64,000 nucleotides of DNA. Source: Chryseobacterium lathyri. GTDB taxonomy: Bacteria > Bacteroidota > Bacteroidia > Flavobacteriales > Weeksellaceae. The notes under the pieces were generated by a model. It had not been told where the DNA came from and made no database searches. It was given only the letters and a program-made list of their open reading frames with translations. The first letter of the stretch is position 1; each line of letters opens with the position of its first letter. Both the position numbers and the translations under genes were made by a program. The stretch covers positions 287,847-351,846 of the forward strand of contig NZ_QNFY01000005.1 in the NCBI RefSeq assembly GCF_003290185.1, written 5' to 3'. Below, one piece after another: positions 52,401 through 61,823 of this stretch.

Positions 52401-53096
52401 ATGGAAGATTTCAATAGCTGGAGAGATTTACTGAACCCCGAGTTTTATATCAAAATGGGTGGGTTCTGGCTTATTTTATTTATTGTTTTTGCTGAAACAG
52501 GTCTTTTTGTAGGATTTTTCCTGCCCGGAGATTCATTACTGTTTGTGTCAGGAATTTACGCTGTTGAAATTATCAAAGAGACTTTTGGCTCCACTGGGAG
52601 CGACTTTTTAGATACGACTATTCTGGCTTCCTGTGTAGCACTTGCCGCTATTATTGGGAATGAGGTTGGATATTATTTTGGAGTGAAAACAGGTCCCGCT
52701 TTATATAAAAAGCAGGATACCATGCTGTTTAAGAAGAAATACCTTTATCAGGCCCATGACTTTTTTGAAAAGCACGGAGCACTGGCGATCATTATGGCCA
52801 GATTTTTACCGGTGGTAAGAACCTTTACTCCAATTGTTGCGGGTATTGTGAAAATGGACAAAAAAGAATTTTTAAGAGATAATATTATCGGCGCAGTTCT
52901 TTGGTCATTCATCCTCATCTTTGCCGGACATTATCTGGACAAGCTTTTCCAGGAGCAGTTCGGAATCAATTTAAAAGAGAAGCTGGAACTGATCATCATC
53001 ATCATCGTGTTAGTAACAACACTTCCGGTAATCATCAAATTTGTTTTTGGGAAGAAAGAAGACTTCTCTAAATACGAAGACAAAGATCCTGAATAA
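52401..53096 (+). CDS. DedA-family membrane protein
   Basis: The 231-residue protein has the DedA/SNARE-associated layout: re-entrant and membrane helices with FLPGDSLLFVSG near residue 43 and the basic FARFLPVVRTFTPIVAG-type segment near residue 132 (RFLPVVRTFTPIVAG). Family members are involved in membrane homeostasis and undecaprenyl-phosphate or phospholipid flipping. It is isolated and ends at a terminator. Confidence 0.88.
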   Translation: MEDFNSWRDLLNPEFYIKMGGFWLILFIVFAETGLFVGFFLPGDSLLFVSGIYAVEIIKETFGSTGSDFLDTTILASCVALAAIIGNEVGYYFGVKTGPALYKKQDTMLFKKKYLYQAHDFFEKHGALAIIMARFLPVVRTFTPIVAGIVKMDKKEFLRDNIIGAVLWSFILIFAGHYLDKLFQEQFGINLKEKLELIIIIIVLVTTLPVIIKFVFGKKEDFSKYEDKDPE

Positions 53097-53117
53097 AAAA
53101 TATAAAACAATATAGAT

Positions 53118-53147
53118 AACCTGTCTTTCCGGCAGGTTATTTTTTTA
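53118..53147 (+). terminator. Terminator after the DedA gene
   Basis: AACCTGTC and GGCAGGTT close a TTTCC loop and run into seven T. It overlaps the end of the convergent hydrolase gene. Confidence 0.8.
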
Positions 53148-54006
53148 TCCATTCCAGAATATTCGGATAGATAATGCTGTCTCTTTTTATTTTGCTGAAA
53201 AACCTCGGGGCGTGACCTGTTCTTTTCATAAAAACAAGTTTATGGATTACATTCTGTTCGGTAAGCGCAGAATCCATAGATAGTCCCTGATGCTGATTCA
53301 CCAGAAAGTCATTATTACCCTGAAAAAGTAATGTGGGAACGTTGGATATATTGGCAATCGGACTCGCTTCTCTAAATGCTTCAGATATATTTTTACGGTC
53401 AAATTTTGTTCCTACCACTTTCTGGAAGGTTGGAGAAGTATATTTTGAATAAAATGATTTCAGGTATTCCGGGCTGTAAAAATCCGTCGGACCACTCATT
53501 GAAATAATTTTTTTGATCTGTTCAGGATGTTTGTATCCGTAGAGCAGGGCAAGATGACCGCCGGCACTTTCCCCAAGCAGAATATAATTATTGGGTTGAA
53601 GCTCTGCTTTTTCAGCCAGGGAATTAAACTTTTCAATAGCAGCGCCAATATCCTCCAGCTGCTGCTTATAAGTGATATTTTTACGCTTTGAAACAAGCCT
53701 GTAATTCATATTGATGCTCGGAATCTTATGTTCAAAAAGCATTTTCTGCACCTGGATCATGTGTTCCTTTTTTCCCAGAGTCCAGGCACCACCATGTACA
53801 ATAAGTACTATAGGTACATCTTGTGCATAATCCAACGGAAGAAAAACGTCCATTTTCTGCCTTTTATGCTCCCCGTATTTTAAATTATATATCTTCTGCT
53901 GTCCGCCGGTGCCTACCCAGACCCTGAATTTTGTATTGCATGACTGCAGCACGAAACTAAGGCATCCTACAACAAAGAAATGGTATCTCAGAATGAGCTT
54001 TTTCAT
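53137..54006 (-). CDS. Lipoprotein alpha/beta hydrolase (HSL-like esterase)
   Basis: The 289-residue protein has a lipoprotein signal (SFVLQSC, Cys at ~23). The oxyanion motif HGGAWTLGKKEH, the nucleophile elbow LLGESAGGHLALLYG and a C-terminal His in RTGHAPRF fit the hormone-sensitive-lipase-like/BD-FAE esterases, which often deacetylate plant or glycan substrates. It faces the periplasm or the outer membrane surface. No polysaccharide locus lies nearby, so substrate is open. Confidence 0.82.
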   Translation of the reverse strand: MKKLILRYHFFVVGCLSFVLQSCNTKFRVWVGTGGQQKIYNLKYGEHKRQKMDVFLPLDYAQDVPIVLIVHGGAWTLGKKEHMIQVQKMLFEHKIPSINMNYRLVSKRKNITYKQQLEDIGAAIEKFNSLAEKAELQPNNYILLGESAGGHLALLYGYKHPEQIKKIISMSGPTDFYSPEYLKSFYSKYTSPTFQKVVGTKFDRKNISEAFREASPIANISNVPTLLFQGNNDFLVNQHQGLSMDSALTEQNVIHKLVFMKRTGHAPRFFSKIKRDSIIYPNILEWIKK

Positions 54007-54109
54007 TAATTAAAATTACAGAAAAATTATAGTAAGTAAGGCTTTTAGATAATGATTTTTGATAGGTAGGAATCCAATATTCATACACAGAGATGAGAAA
54101 AATTAAGGC

Positions 54110-55501
54110 TTAAAGCTTTTCTCCTGTCTTTGATGAAAGTCCTTTTTTGATGGTAATTACACCTTTCTCGCCCTCTTTGAAAATAAAGGTAATTTCACTG
54201 TCGTCATCCTGCAGAAAAAACGAATGGTCATTTTCAGCCAGCATTCTTACTTTTGGTTCGTTGTTATTCTGAATAAAAAGCTGCCCATTTTCATACAAAA
54301 TATGGATTGTATTATCTTCCGACAATTTATAATTACCCGCATATTTTTTAAGAATAGAATCGTCCGGGAGTATTTCTTTTTTTGGCTTTGGAAGCTCATA
54401 AGGTTGATTTAAAAGCGCACCCAGAATCGTATTGCCCGCTTTCTCCAGCTTTTTACTGGTAATATTGTTGAGCAGTATAATGCAGATGTCATCATCAGGA
54501 ATCATCGCCAAATAACTTGTCGCACCTTCAATATTTCCTCCGTGATTAATCACTTTTTTTCCGTAAAGGTCATCAATAAACCAGCCGTAGCCGTAGCCGC
54601 TTAGAAAAGGTGTTGTTGCTTTCCTGAACGTTTCTTTAGAAACAATCTTATAATCTCTGAGTCCTTTATAGTATTTGTAAAGATCTTCAGCTGTGCTGTA
54701 AATCTGCCCTGCAGAGGCTGTTAATTCAGGATTCCATATTTCTGTTTTTTCCTGTCTTGTTTTTGAAAGGTAAGCGTAAGGAACGGTTTTGTCCGGACTT
54801 TTCAAAGCTGGGTAATCAAAGCCGGTATGATTCATTTTCAGGGGATCTAAGATGAATTTTCTCACAGCATCTTCATAAGAAAGGCCTGTAATTTTTTCAA
54901 TAATAACTCCAAGCAGAATATATCCCGAATTGGTATATGAAAACTGGCTTCCCGGTTCAAAATCTAAAGGCTCGTCCTTGAAAAAGGAAATTTCCTTATT
55001 TGGGCTAATGCTTTCTCCCGTATGAAGAAGACGGAAATATTCCTTGTTTCGCAATGGTTCATAAATTCCTGAAGTGTGGGTGAGGAGATGCTCGACTGTA
55101 ATTTCATTTCCTCTGGGATAACCTGCAATAAATTTAGAAATAGGATCTTTTACAGAGAGTTTTCCTTCCTCGCTTAGCTTTACGATAGTTAATGCAGTAA
55201 AAGATTTCGTTAAAGAAGCAATCTGGTAAATGCTGTTGTTTTGATTAGGAATTTTCTTTTCTGCGTTCTGCCAGCCATAAGATTTTTCAAAGATGGTTTT
55301 ATTTTGATAATGGATCAGTGCTGTTCCATTAAATTTATTAATTGCAGAATAAGCCCTGATAATCCCATCTATTTCCTTTTTTTTCTTTTCTAAGTTATCC
55401 ACGGGAACATCCGTTGTATTTTGGGCCTTGAATGGAGAACAGAATGTACTGGATATAAAAGTCATACACCCTAAAAAGAAAATATAATGTTTACAGTTCA
55501 T
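54110..55501 (-). CDS. Exported S12 serine hydrolase (beta-lactamase/PBP4* type)
   Basis: The 463-residue protein has a signal peptide and a class C beta-lactamase-like domain. The active residues are SLTK (ASLTKSFTAL near residue 96), the YxN motif in SYTNSGYILLG and the HGG motif in INHGGNIEGA. A C-terminal domain of ~100 residues (ILPDDSILKKYAGNY onward) is a DUF3471-type lipocalin-like module. Such enzymes are usually esterases or D-amino-acid peptidases and are not drug-resistance genes without further evidence. Confidence 0.85.
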   Translation of the reverse strand: MNCKHYIFFLGCMTFISSTFCSPFKAQNTTDVPVDNLEKKKKEIDGIIRAYSAINKFNGTALIHYQNKTIFEKSYGWQNAEKKIPNQNNSIYQIASLTKSFTALTIVKLSEEGKLSVKDPISKFIAGYPRGNEITVEHLLTHTSGIYEPLRNKEYFRLLHTGESISPNKEISFFKDEPLDFEPGSQFSYTNSGYILLGVIIEKITGLSYEDAVRKFILDPLKMNHTGFDYPALKSPDKTVPYAYLSKTRQEKTEIWNPELTASAGQIYSTAEDLYKYYKGLRDYKIVSKETFRKATTPFLSGYGYGWFIDDLYGKKVINHGGNIEGATSYLAMIPDDDICIILLNNITSKKLEKAGNTILGALLNQPYELPKPKKEILPDDSILKKYAGNYKLSEDNTIHILYENGQLFIQNNNEPKVRMLAENDHSFFLQDDDSEITFIFKEGEKGVITIKKGLSSKTGEKL

Positions 55502-55666
55502 GGTATTGCCGTTTTTTTTAACAGGGTAAAAGTAAGCAGAGTTTTTTCAATTAAACCGCTCATCATCAGAAAATATTTTAAATTAATATCCAGAAACAAA
55601 TTGAAAATAGATTTTAATAATTATTTTTGCTCGACTTAACATATATTAAAAAAACATTAAAATAAT

Positions 55667-56566
55667 ATGGCATCTGGTTTTTTTGCAATTTTAGATGATA
55701 TCGCGGCACTGATGGATGATGTAGCGGTGACAAGTAAAATAGCCACACAGAAAACAGCGGGTATCCTTGGCGATGATCTGGCTGTGAATGCAGAGAAGGC
55801 CACAGGTTTCCTTTCTTCACGGGAAATTCCGGTTTTGTGGGCAATTACAAAAGGCTCATTTATCAACAAATTGATCATTCTGCCCGTTGTATTTTTGCTC
55901 AACTGGCTGTATGCACCTGCAATTAATTACGTATTGATTCTCGGAGGATTATATTTAGCTTTTGAAGGGGTTGAAAAAATTATAGAATTTCTTTTTCACC
56001 GCGAAAAAGAAGGTCATGAAGTTGTGGAAGAAATTATTGAGGACGAAAAAAGTGATGAAGAGATAGAAAAAGCAAAGGTAAAATCGGCAATTACTACAGA
56101 TTTTATTTTATCAATTGAGATTGTAATTATTGCTTTAGGAACAGTTTTGGAAGAAAATCATCCTTTCATTACTCAGATTTTAGTAACCAGTTTGGTAGCA
56201 TTTATTGCGACTGTGGGAGTTTACGGAATTGTTGCTTTAATCGTAAGAATGGATGATGCAGGATTTAAGCTAATCAAAAAAAGTAATGATAAAGGGTTCT
56301 TTGGAAAGCTTGGACATCTGTTGGTAAAAGCTCTCCCTATCGTTATTAAAGCTTTGGGAGTTATCGGGACAATTGCCTTAATTATGGTAGCTGGTGGTAT
56401 TTTTGCCCATAGAATTGAATTTCTTCACCATGTTTTACCTTCCTGGTCTTCTAATGAATTTCTGACTATTTTAAAGGAAATTATTCTTGGTCTTATAGGA
56501 GGATTAGGTGCTGTAGCTATTTTTACGGCAGGGAAGAAAATCTACTCACTGGCATTTAAAAAATAA
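55667..56566 (+). CDS. DUF808 (YedI-type) inner-membrane protein
   Basis: The 299-residue protein begins with the family mark GFFAILDDIAALMDDVAVTS and has about six transmembrane helices separated by a charged loop (residues ~108-150). The Bacterial DUF808/YedI family is widespread and its function is not known. It stands alone on the plus strand between convergent units. Confidence 0.85.
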   Translation: MASGFFAILDDIAALMDDVAVTSKIATQKTAGILGDDLAVNAEKATGFLSSREIPVLWAITKGSFINKLIILPVVFLLNWLYAPAINYVLILGGLYLAFEGVEKIIEFLFHREKEGHEVVEEIIEDEKSDEEIEKAKVKSAITTDFILSIEIVIIALGTVLEENHPFITQILVTSLVAFIATVGVYGIVALIVRMDDAGFKLIKKSNDKGFFGKLGHLLVKALPIVIKALGVIGTIALIMVAGGIFAHRIEFLHHVLPSWSSNEFLTILKEIILGLIGGLGAVAIFTAGKKIYSLAFKK

Positions 56567-56586
56567 TTGTTTACAGATATAACAAC

Positions 56587-56623
56587 AAAAAAACTCAGCA
56601 ATACAGTACTGCTGAGTTTTTTT
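56587..56623. terminator. Bidirectional terminator between DUF808 and dnaJ
   Basis: AACTCAGCA and TGCTGAGTT close a loop, with a T tract on the plus strand and a T tract also on the minus strand. Confidence 0.85.
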
Positions 56624-56661
56624 ATATTTGAATGAAAAGAGGCCTTGTAAGCCTCTCCGGA

Positions 56662-57780
56662 TTAATTGAATAAATCTTTTACTTTGTCAAAAAAAGTCTT
56701 CTCCTTTCCGGAAGGTTCTGCAACCATTTCTCCACTTGACATCTGCTTTTCAAAGAAATCTTTCTGTTCTTTAGTCAGTTTTTGTGGGGTCCATACATTA
56801 ATGTGAATGAACATATCACCTTTTCCATAGCTGTCGATGCTTGGAAGGCCTTTTCCTGCCAGTCTAAGGATCTTTCCGGACTGTGTACCCGGATCAACAG
56901 TAATTTTCACTTTACCGCCTACTGTAGGAACTTCTTTCTTAGTTCCCAAAGCTGCTTCTGCAAATGAAACATATAATTCCTGGTGAAGATTATCTCCCTC
57001 TCTCTTAATTGTTTTATCAACTTCCTCTTCAATGATCACTAAAAGATCTCCTGGAATTCCGCCGAAAGGAGCATCATTTCCTTTTCCTCTTACATTAAGC
57101 TGGATACCATCTCTTGCCCCTGCCGGAATATTGATGGAAATTTCTTCCTCATCTTTTATTAATCCCTGTGCATTGGCTCCTGCTGGAATTTTATCTGCCA
57201 CTTTACCGATTCCCTGACAGGTACTGCAGGTAGTCTGTGTCTGCATCTGTCCGAACATGGTGTTCATCACTTTAAGCTGAACACCGGAACCGTTACAGGT
57301 AGGGCATACTTTTGAGGTGGCACCTTCCGCCATCTTCATTTTTTTTACTTTGATGGTTTTTTGTGTTCCGTTCACCATTTCTTCAAGATTCAGTTTGATT
57401 CTGATCCTTAAATTAGATCCCTTCACCTGCTGACGTCCTCCGCCGTTTCCACCAAAGCCGCCAAAGCCACCACCAAAAATATCTCCAAACTGGCTGAAAA
57501 TATCCTCCATGTTCATCCCTCCGCCGAAGCCTCCGCCTCCGAAACCTCCATTACCACCCATTCCGGCATGGCCGAACTGATCATATCTGGCACGTTTCTG
57601 GTCGTCGCTCAGTACTTCATAAGCTTCTGCAGCTTCCTTGAATTTTTCTTCAGCCTCTTTATCTCCTGGATTCTTATCCGGGTGATATTTGATGGCCATT
57701 TTTCGGTATGCTTTCTTTATCTCGTCAGCTGATGCAGATTTACTGATCTCAAGAACTTCGTAATAATCTCTTTTTGACAT
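56662..57780 (-). CDS. dnaJ: DnaJ co-chaperone with a half zinc-binding domain
   Basis: The 372-residue co-chaperone stimulates DnaK. The J domain has the HPD at residues 33-35, then a Gly/Phe-rich stretch (~70-120). The zinc domain has only two CxxCxGxG motifs, CPTCNGSG (159-166) and CSTCQGIG (185-192), where a full DnaJ has four. The positions of motifs 1 and 4 lack Cys ([11 protein letters not shown] before and [11 protein letters not shown] after). This would keep one of the two zinc centres. It follows grpE on the minus strand. Confidence 0.93.
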   Translation of the reverse strand: MSKRDYYEVLEISKSASADEIKKAYRKMAIKYHPDKNPGDKEAEEKFKEAAEAYEVLSDDQKRARYDQFGHAGMGGNGGFGGGGFGGGMNMEDIFSQFGDIFGGGFGGFGGNGGGRQQVKGSNLRIRIKLNLEEMVNGTQKTIKVKKMKMAEGATSKVCPTCNGSGVQLKVMNTMFGQMQTQTTCSTCQGIGKVADKIPAGANAQGLIKDEEEISINIPAGARDGIQLNVRGKGNDAPFGGIPGDLLVIIEEEVDKTIKREGDNLHQELYVSFAEAALGTKKEVPTVGGKVKITVDPGTQSGKILRLAGKGLPSIDSYGKGDMFIHINVWTPQKLTKEQKDFFEKQMSSGEMVAEPSGKEKTFFDKVKDLFN

Positions 57781-57781
57781 G

Positions 57782-57886
57782 TTGATTATAATTGATTACT
57801 GATAAATGATAACTGATGTTTATTGCATATGGTTTAAAGCCTGCTGCCAATCAATTATCTATCACCATTTATCATTTATTTTAATA
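57782..57886. repeat. Inverted 'GATAAATGAT' word repeat between grpE and dnaJ
   Basis: Words such as TTGATTA, GATAAATGATAACTGAT (57800-57817) on the left are mirrored by ATCAATTATCTATC and TTATCATTTAT (57870-57880) on the right. ATAAATGATA (57802-57811) has its exact complement at 57870-57879. It fills the gap between the two chaperone genes. Confidence 0.7.
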
Positions 57887-58423
57887 TTAGTTTCCTGTTA
57901 CTACTTTTGCAAAACGGATCACTTTATCACCTAAAGTATATCCTGTTTCAATAACATCTACGATTTTGCCTTTCAGATCTTCAGATGGAGCAGGAATCTG
58001 AGTAATGGCTTCATGGAAATCTACGTTGAACGTATCACCTGCATTAACTTCCATAGCTTTTAAACCTTTTTCCGTGAGTTTGTTTTTAAACTTCTGATAG
58101 ATCAGCTCAACACCTTGAAGGTCAGATGGATTTCCGTTTTTAGCAATTTCTTTTAAAGCCCTTTCAAAGTCATCCAAAACACCCAGCATAGAAACCATCA
58201 TATCCTGGTTGGCATACTGGAAGAATTCCATTTTCTCTTTGGATGTTCTTTTTTTATAATTTTCGAATTCAGCGTACAATCTGATATAACGGTCCTTTTC
58301 TTCTGCCAAAAGTTCTTCTGCAGAAGGTTTAGCTGTCACATTGTCCTCAGATACCGCTTCGTCCTGAATGTTGTTTATTTCCTGATTATTGATGCTTTCT
58401 TCGTTAATATCCTGGTTTTCCAT
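57887..58423 (-). CDS. grpE: GrpE nucleotide exchange factor
   Basis: The 178-residue protein swaps ADP for ATP on DnaK. An acidic N-terminal region (about 1-40) is followed by a long coiled coil (LAEEKDRYIRLYAEFENYKK) and a C-terminal beta domain with GDTFNVDFHEAITQIPAP and VIRFAKVVTG. Length is typical. It is the first gene in a grpE-dnaJ pair and lies downstream of a tandem repeat array. dnaK is elsewhere. Confidence 0.94.
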   Translation of the reverse strand: MENQDINEESINNQEINNIQDEAVSEDNVTAKPSAEELLAEEKDRYIRLYAEFENYKKRTSKEKMEFFQYANQDMMVSMLGVLDDFERALKEIAKNGNPSDLQGVELIYQKFKNKLTEKGLKAMEVNAGDTFNVDFHEAITQIPAPSEDLKGKIVDVIETGYTLGDKVIRFAKVVTGN

Positions 58424-58967
58424 AATTCAATATTTATTTAAAGAATTGATTGACAAAGAACCTGCCAAATACAAAAAATGGACATTAAGGCAGAAAATGA
58501 AGAAGCTGATTAATTGTGAATGGTCAATTTTGCTGTGCAATTCAATAGTCAATTAACGGCTGTTATAAGGTTCACAATTGCCAATTCACTATTCACTAAA
58601 CTTTTAATTGTGAAAGATCAATTTTGCTATGCAAGTTAATGGTCAATTAACGGCTGTTATAAGATTCACAATTGCCGATTCACTATTCACTATACCTTTA
58701 ATTGTGAAAGGTCAATTTTGCTATGCAAGTTAATGGTCAATTACCGGCTGTTATAAAATTCACGATTGACAATTCACTATTCACTACACTTTTAATTGTG
58801 AAAGGTCAATTTTGCTACGCAAGTTAATGGTCAATTACCGGTGTGGTAAAAATTCACAATTGCCGATTCAAAGTTTGAAAGATCAATTTTGCTACGCAAG
58901 TTAATGGTCAATTACCGGTATGGTAAAAATTCACGATTGACAATTCACCATTAACATTTCATCTTTT
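58424..58967. other. 544-base gene-free region upstream of grpE
   Basis: It is almost filled by the tandem array at 58513-58950. The remaining ~80 bases next to grpE must hold its promoter; a TTTG at the -33 position and a weak ATTCTTTA -7-like sequence are the best I find. Confidence 0.6.
58513..58950. repeat. Tandem repeat array, about 94-bp unit, five copies
   Basis: Units begin with AATTGTGAA at 58513, 58607, 58701 and 58794, and a shortened last copy starts near 58871. Each contains GGTCAATTTTGCT, GCAAGTTAATGGTCAATTA, a GGCTGTTATAA box and TTCACAATTG, which is complementary to AATTGTGAA at the unit start. So each unit can fold on itself. The copies differ at a few positions, which gives an order to their origin. 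Confidence 0.9.
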
Positions 58968-60299
58968 CTATCCGGTAAACGTTTGGTATAGTAAGTACAG
59001 ATTTAGGATAATAATGATAATAGAAATGAGCCAGACAGATATTTTCAAGAAAGGCTTATTCACGAATTCTCCCATTTTAGTCTTGTCGTTGGTAAACATA
59101 ACCAGGGGAACTACTGCAAAACTCAGCTGCATGGATAAAATTACCTGGCTTAAAACCAGTAAATCAGTTGTCCCCTGTTCACCATAAATAATAGCAACAA
59201 TTAAAGCGGGAATAACAGCAATAAGTCTTGTAATCAGTCTTCGTAGCCATGGTTTTAACCGGATATTTAAGAAACCTTCCATAACGATCTGGCCTGCAAG
59301 CGTTCCTGTAAGTGTAGAATTTTGCCCTGACGCCAATAAGGCAATCGCAAAAGCAATACTTGCCATAGAAGCACCTAAAATAGGAGTCAGCATTTTGTAG
59401 GCATCATGAATATCTGCCACGTGTTTATTTCCTGTAGTATGAAAGGTTGCGGCAGCAAGAATAAGAATGGCTGCATTGATAAAGAAAGCCAGCATCAATG
59501 AAACGGTACTGTCCAGAGTTGCAAATTTTATGGCTTCCTTTTTACCTTCCCGGTCCCGCGGATAATCTCTTGTCTGAACGATACTGCTGTGCAGGTATAA
59601 ATTATGAGGCATTACGGTGGCGCCTAAAATACCGATAGCGATATAAAGCATGGCCGGGTTCTGGATGATTTCCTTTTGAGGAACCAATCCGCCAAGGATT
59701 TCATTAAAAGCTGGTTCTGAAATTATAATTTCATAAATGAAGCAGGCCAAAATAATAAAAATAAGTCCGCCTACAATACTTTCTATCCATCGGAAACCCT
59801 TGGACTGAAGCAGAAGAATGATCAGAACATCCACTGTGGTAATCACAATTCCCCAGGTAAGAGGAATATGAAACAGGAGATTTAATGCAATGGCAGAACC
59901 AATCACCTCGGCAAGATCACAGGCAGCAATGGCTATTTCACAAAACACCCACAGAATAAAATTGGTGGTAGGATTAAAGTGATCACGACAGGCCTGAGCA
60001 AGATCCCTTTCGGCAACAACTCCTAATTTCACAGATAAATGCTGTAAAACCATTGCGAAAATATTTGAAATAAGAATTACAGAAAGCAGAGTATACCCAA
60101 ATTGGGCACCTCCGGCAATATCAGTAGCCCAGTTTCCCGGATCCATATATCCAACGGCAATCATGAGCCCCGGACCGGCAAATGCCAGATACTTCCGCCA
60201 AAACGGAGCATTTCGGGGAACTTTTATAGAGGAATAGACCTCGGAGAGGGAGTGGGATGTTTTATCTTTACGCCAAGCGCTGTTTAATTTGAAATTCAT
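58968..60299 (-). CDS. mntH: Nramp-family divalent metal transporter
   Basis: The 443-residue protein takes up Mn2+ or Fe2+ with protons. The metal-binding motifs are MDPGNWATDIAGG in helix 1 and ATVMPHNLYLHSS in helix 6. About eleven transmembrane helices are present. The N-terminal ~40 residues are a soluble extension (TSHSLSEVYSSIKVP). The gene symbol is assigned by family only, and the metal is not proven. Confidence 0.93.
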   Translation of the reverse strand: MNFKLNSAWRKDKTSHSLSEVYSSIKVPRNAPFWRKYLAFAGPGLMIAVGYMDPGNWATDIAGGAQFGYTLLSVILISNIFAMVLQHLSVKLGVVAERDLAQACRDHFNPTTNFILWVFCEIAIAACDLAEVIGSAIALNLLFHIPLTWGIVITTVDVLIILLLQSKGFRWIESIVGGLIFIILACFIYEIIISEPAFNEILGGLVPQKEIIQNPAMLYIAIGILGATVMPHNLYLHSSIVQTRDYPRDREGKKEAIKFATLDSTVSLMLAFFINAAILILAAATFHTTGNKHVADIHDAYKMLTPILGASMASIAFAIALLASGQNSTLTGTLAGQIVMEGFLNIRLKPWLRRLITRLIAVIPALIVAIIYGEQGTTDLLVLSQVILSMQLSFAVVPLVMFTNDKTKMGEFVNKPFLKISVWLISIIIIILNLYLLYQTFTG

Positions 60300-60359
60300 A
60301 AATGTTAGAAATGACTAACAAATTTAATTAAATAAATATAAATGTGAAAGTATGTAAAT

Positions 60360-60389
60360 AAAAAAATCCCGGAAATAATTTCCGGGATC
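60360..60389 (-). terminator. Terminator after the DUF937/OmpA gene
   Basis: ATCCCGGAAAT and ATTTCCGGGAT pair nearly without a loop. On the minus strand TTTTTTT follows. Confidence 0.85.
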
Positions 60390-60412
60390 CTATTTTTAAA
60401 GATTCTAAAGAT

Positions 60413-61705
60413 CTATTTTGCAAATCTTACAGACATTTTTCTGTCCGCAGCTCTTTCTGCATCGGAAGCTTTAGCATCTACTGTAGCAAATTTGCTTCCG
60501 TAACCTTCAGCACCTAAAGCCTGAGCACCAACTCCTGCTTTTGCTAAAGCACTTTTGATGAAATCAGCTCTGGCCTGAGATAGTTTTACGTTAGAAGCTT
60601 CATTTCCTGTTTTATCAGTATATCCTCCTATTTTGATTTTTGCATCCGGGAATGCTTTTAAAATAGCCACCAAGTTATCAAGCTGTCCCTGAGAACCTGC
60701 TTCCAATTCAGTAGAACTTCCCATTTTGAAGTTTACATGGTCAAAATCATACCACTTATCTTTCAATGCTGCATCATCAGCTGCATTTTTATAATCACCT
60801 GACTTAAGGAAAGTAATCATCTGATCTTCCATACCTCCTTTGTATCCTTTCAGCATTACACCATTAAGATCAATATTTTCATCTGTTCTGGTTGTTGTTG
60901 CAGTTGTTGCGGAAGTATCCCCAGGGGCAGTGGTAGCTGCAGTATCAGTGGTTGATCCTGTAGAGTCCACTACTGTGGTAGTTGTAGTTGTTTCTTTCTT
61001 CTCACACTGCTTCCAAATAAAATAAGCTGCAGCGATTAAAAGTAAAAGCGGAAGCAACCATTTCCAGATTGAACCTCCGCCATCATTATTATTTCTGTCA
61101 GGATTGGTTCCTGCAGATGTAGTACTTCTTGTAACTTCTATTTTAGGCTCTTCTTGTCTTGGAGCTGCTTCAGCATGAGAGCTGCTTCCTCCAAACCAGC
61201 TTCCTAAATTTAGGGATGCTAGGGAAAGTCCTGCCGGTAAAAGTGAAGAAATGATTCCTTTTTGTTCACCTAACAGGTTCGAAATTCCAGATTTGCCTAA
61301 ATTATTATCAGTAGCATATTTTCCGATAGTACCTACCGTAGCTCCTGTTACTAAATTAAGCAGCGAACTGGAAGAATTATTACTGATTCCTGCATAGGTT
61401 GCAATAGCATTCACTATTCCACTGATCTTGTCTCCAAAAATAGACGTCAGTAAATTGGAAATTATAGGATTACTAGAAGCACCTCCTACTAAATTTCCTA
61501 AAATTCCGCTTGATGAAGCGTTGGTAATTGCATCCAAAACTCCCGGATTATCAGAATTATTGGCTAATCCTCCTACAACTGCAGGAAGCAATCCTCCAAT
61601 TGCTTTTGAAATACCGGATTCACTTTCTCCAAACTGAGAAGCTGCTTGCGAAATTAAAGCGGGACCTAACTGTCCTTTAATTAAATCAATGACATTTAAA
61701 GACAT
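60413..61705 (-). CDS. DUF937 protein fused to an OmpA C-terminal domain
   Basis: The 430-residue protein has an N-terminal DUF937 region of repeated Gly/Ser/Asn helices (about 1-160; VNAIATYAGISNNSSSSLL), one transmembrane helix (WLLPLLLLIAAAYFIWKQ), a Thr-rich linker and a C-terminal OmpA/MotB peptidoglycan-binding domain (KIGGYTDKTGNEASN, then ALGAEGYGSKFA). The domain order suggests an inner-membrane anchor with the OmpA part in the periplasm. Bacteroidetes have many such fusions and their task is unknown. Confidence 0.85.
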   Translation of the reverse strand: MSLNVIDLIKGQLGPALISQAASQFGESESGISKAIGGLLPAVVGGLANNSDNPGVLDAITNASSSGILGNLVGGASSNPIISNLLTSIFGDKISGIVNAIATYAGISNNSSSSLLNLVTGATVGTIGKYATDNNLGKSGISNLLGEQKGIISSLLPAGLSLASLNLGSWFGGSSSHAEAAPRQEEPKIEVTRSTTSAGTNPDRNNNDGGGSIWKWLLPLLLLIAAAYFIWKQCEKKETTTTTTVVDSTGSTTDTAATTAPGDTSATTATTTRTDENIDLNGVMLKGYKGGMEDQMITFLKSGDYKNAADDAALKDKWYDFDHVNFKMGSSTELEAGSQGQLDNLVAILKAFPDAKIKIGGYTDKTGNEASNVKLSQARADFIKSALAKAGVGAQALGAEGYGSKFATVDAKASDAERAADRKMSVRFAK

Positions 61706-61823
61706 AATAAATTATTTTTTTAGATTAATGTTGCATAAATTTAAACAAAAATCTGTCCAAAAGTCATTTTTTTTAAATATTTATTTAATTTCTAGCAAAG
61801 TTTTTGAAAATCAGTAAAAATTA

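Noticed and set aside
54110..55501. Beta-lactamase resistance gene
   Set aside because: The S12 motifs are real, but the DUF3471-type tail and the lack of context point to an esterase or peptidase. Resistance cannot be claimed.
58513..58950. Possible CRISPR array because of regular spacing
   Set aside because: The whole 94-bp unit is repeated with scattered differences. There is no constant short repeat separated by unique spacers and no cas gene in the window.
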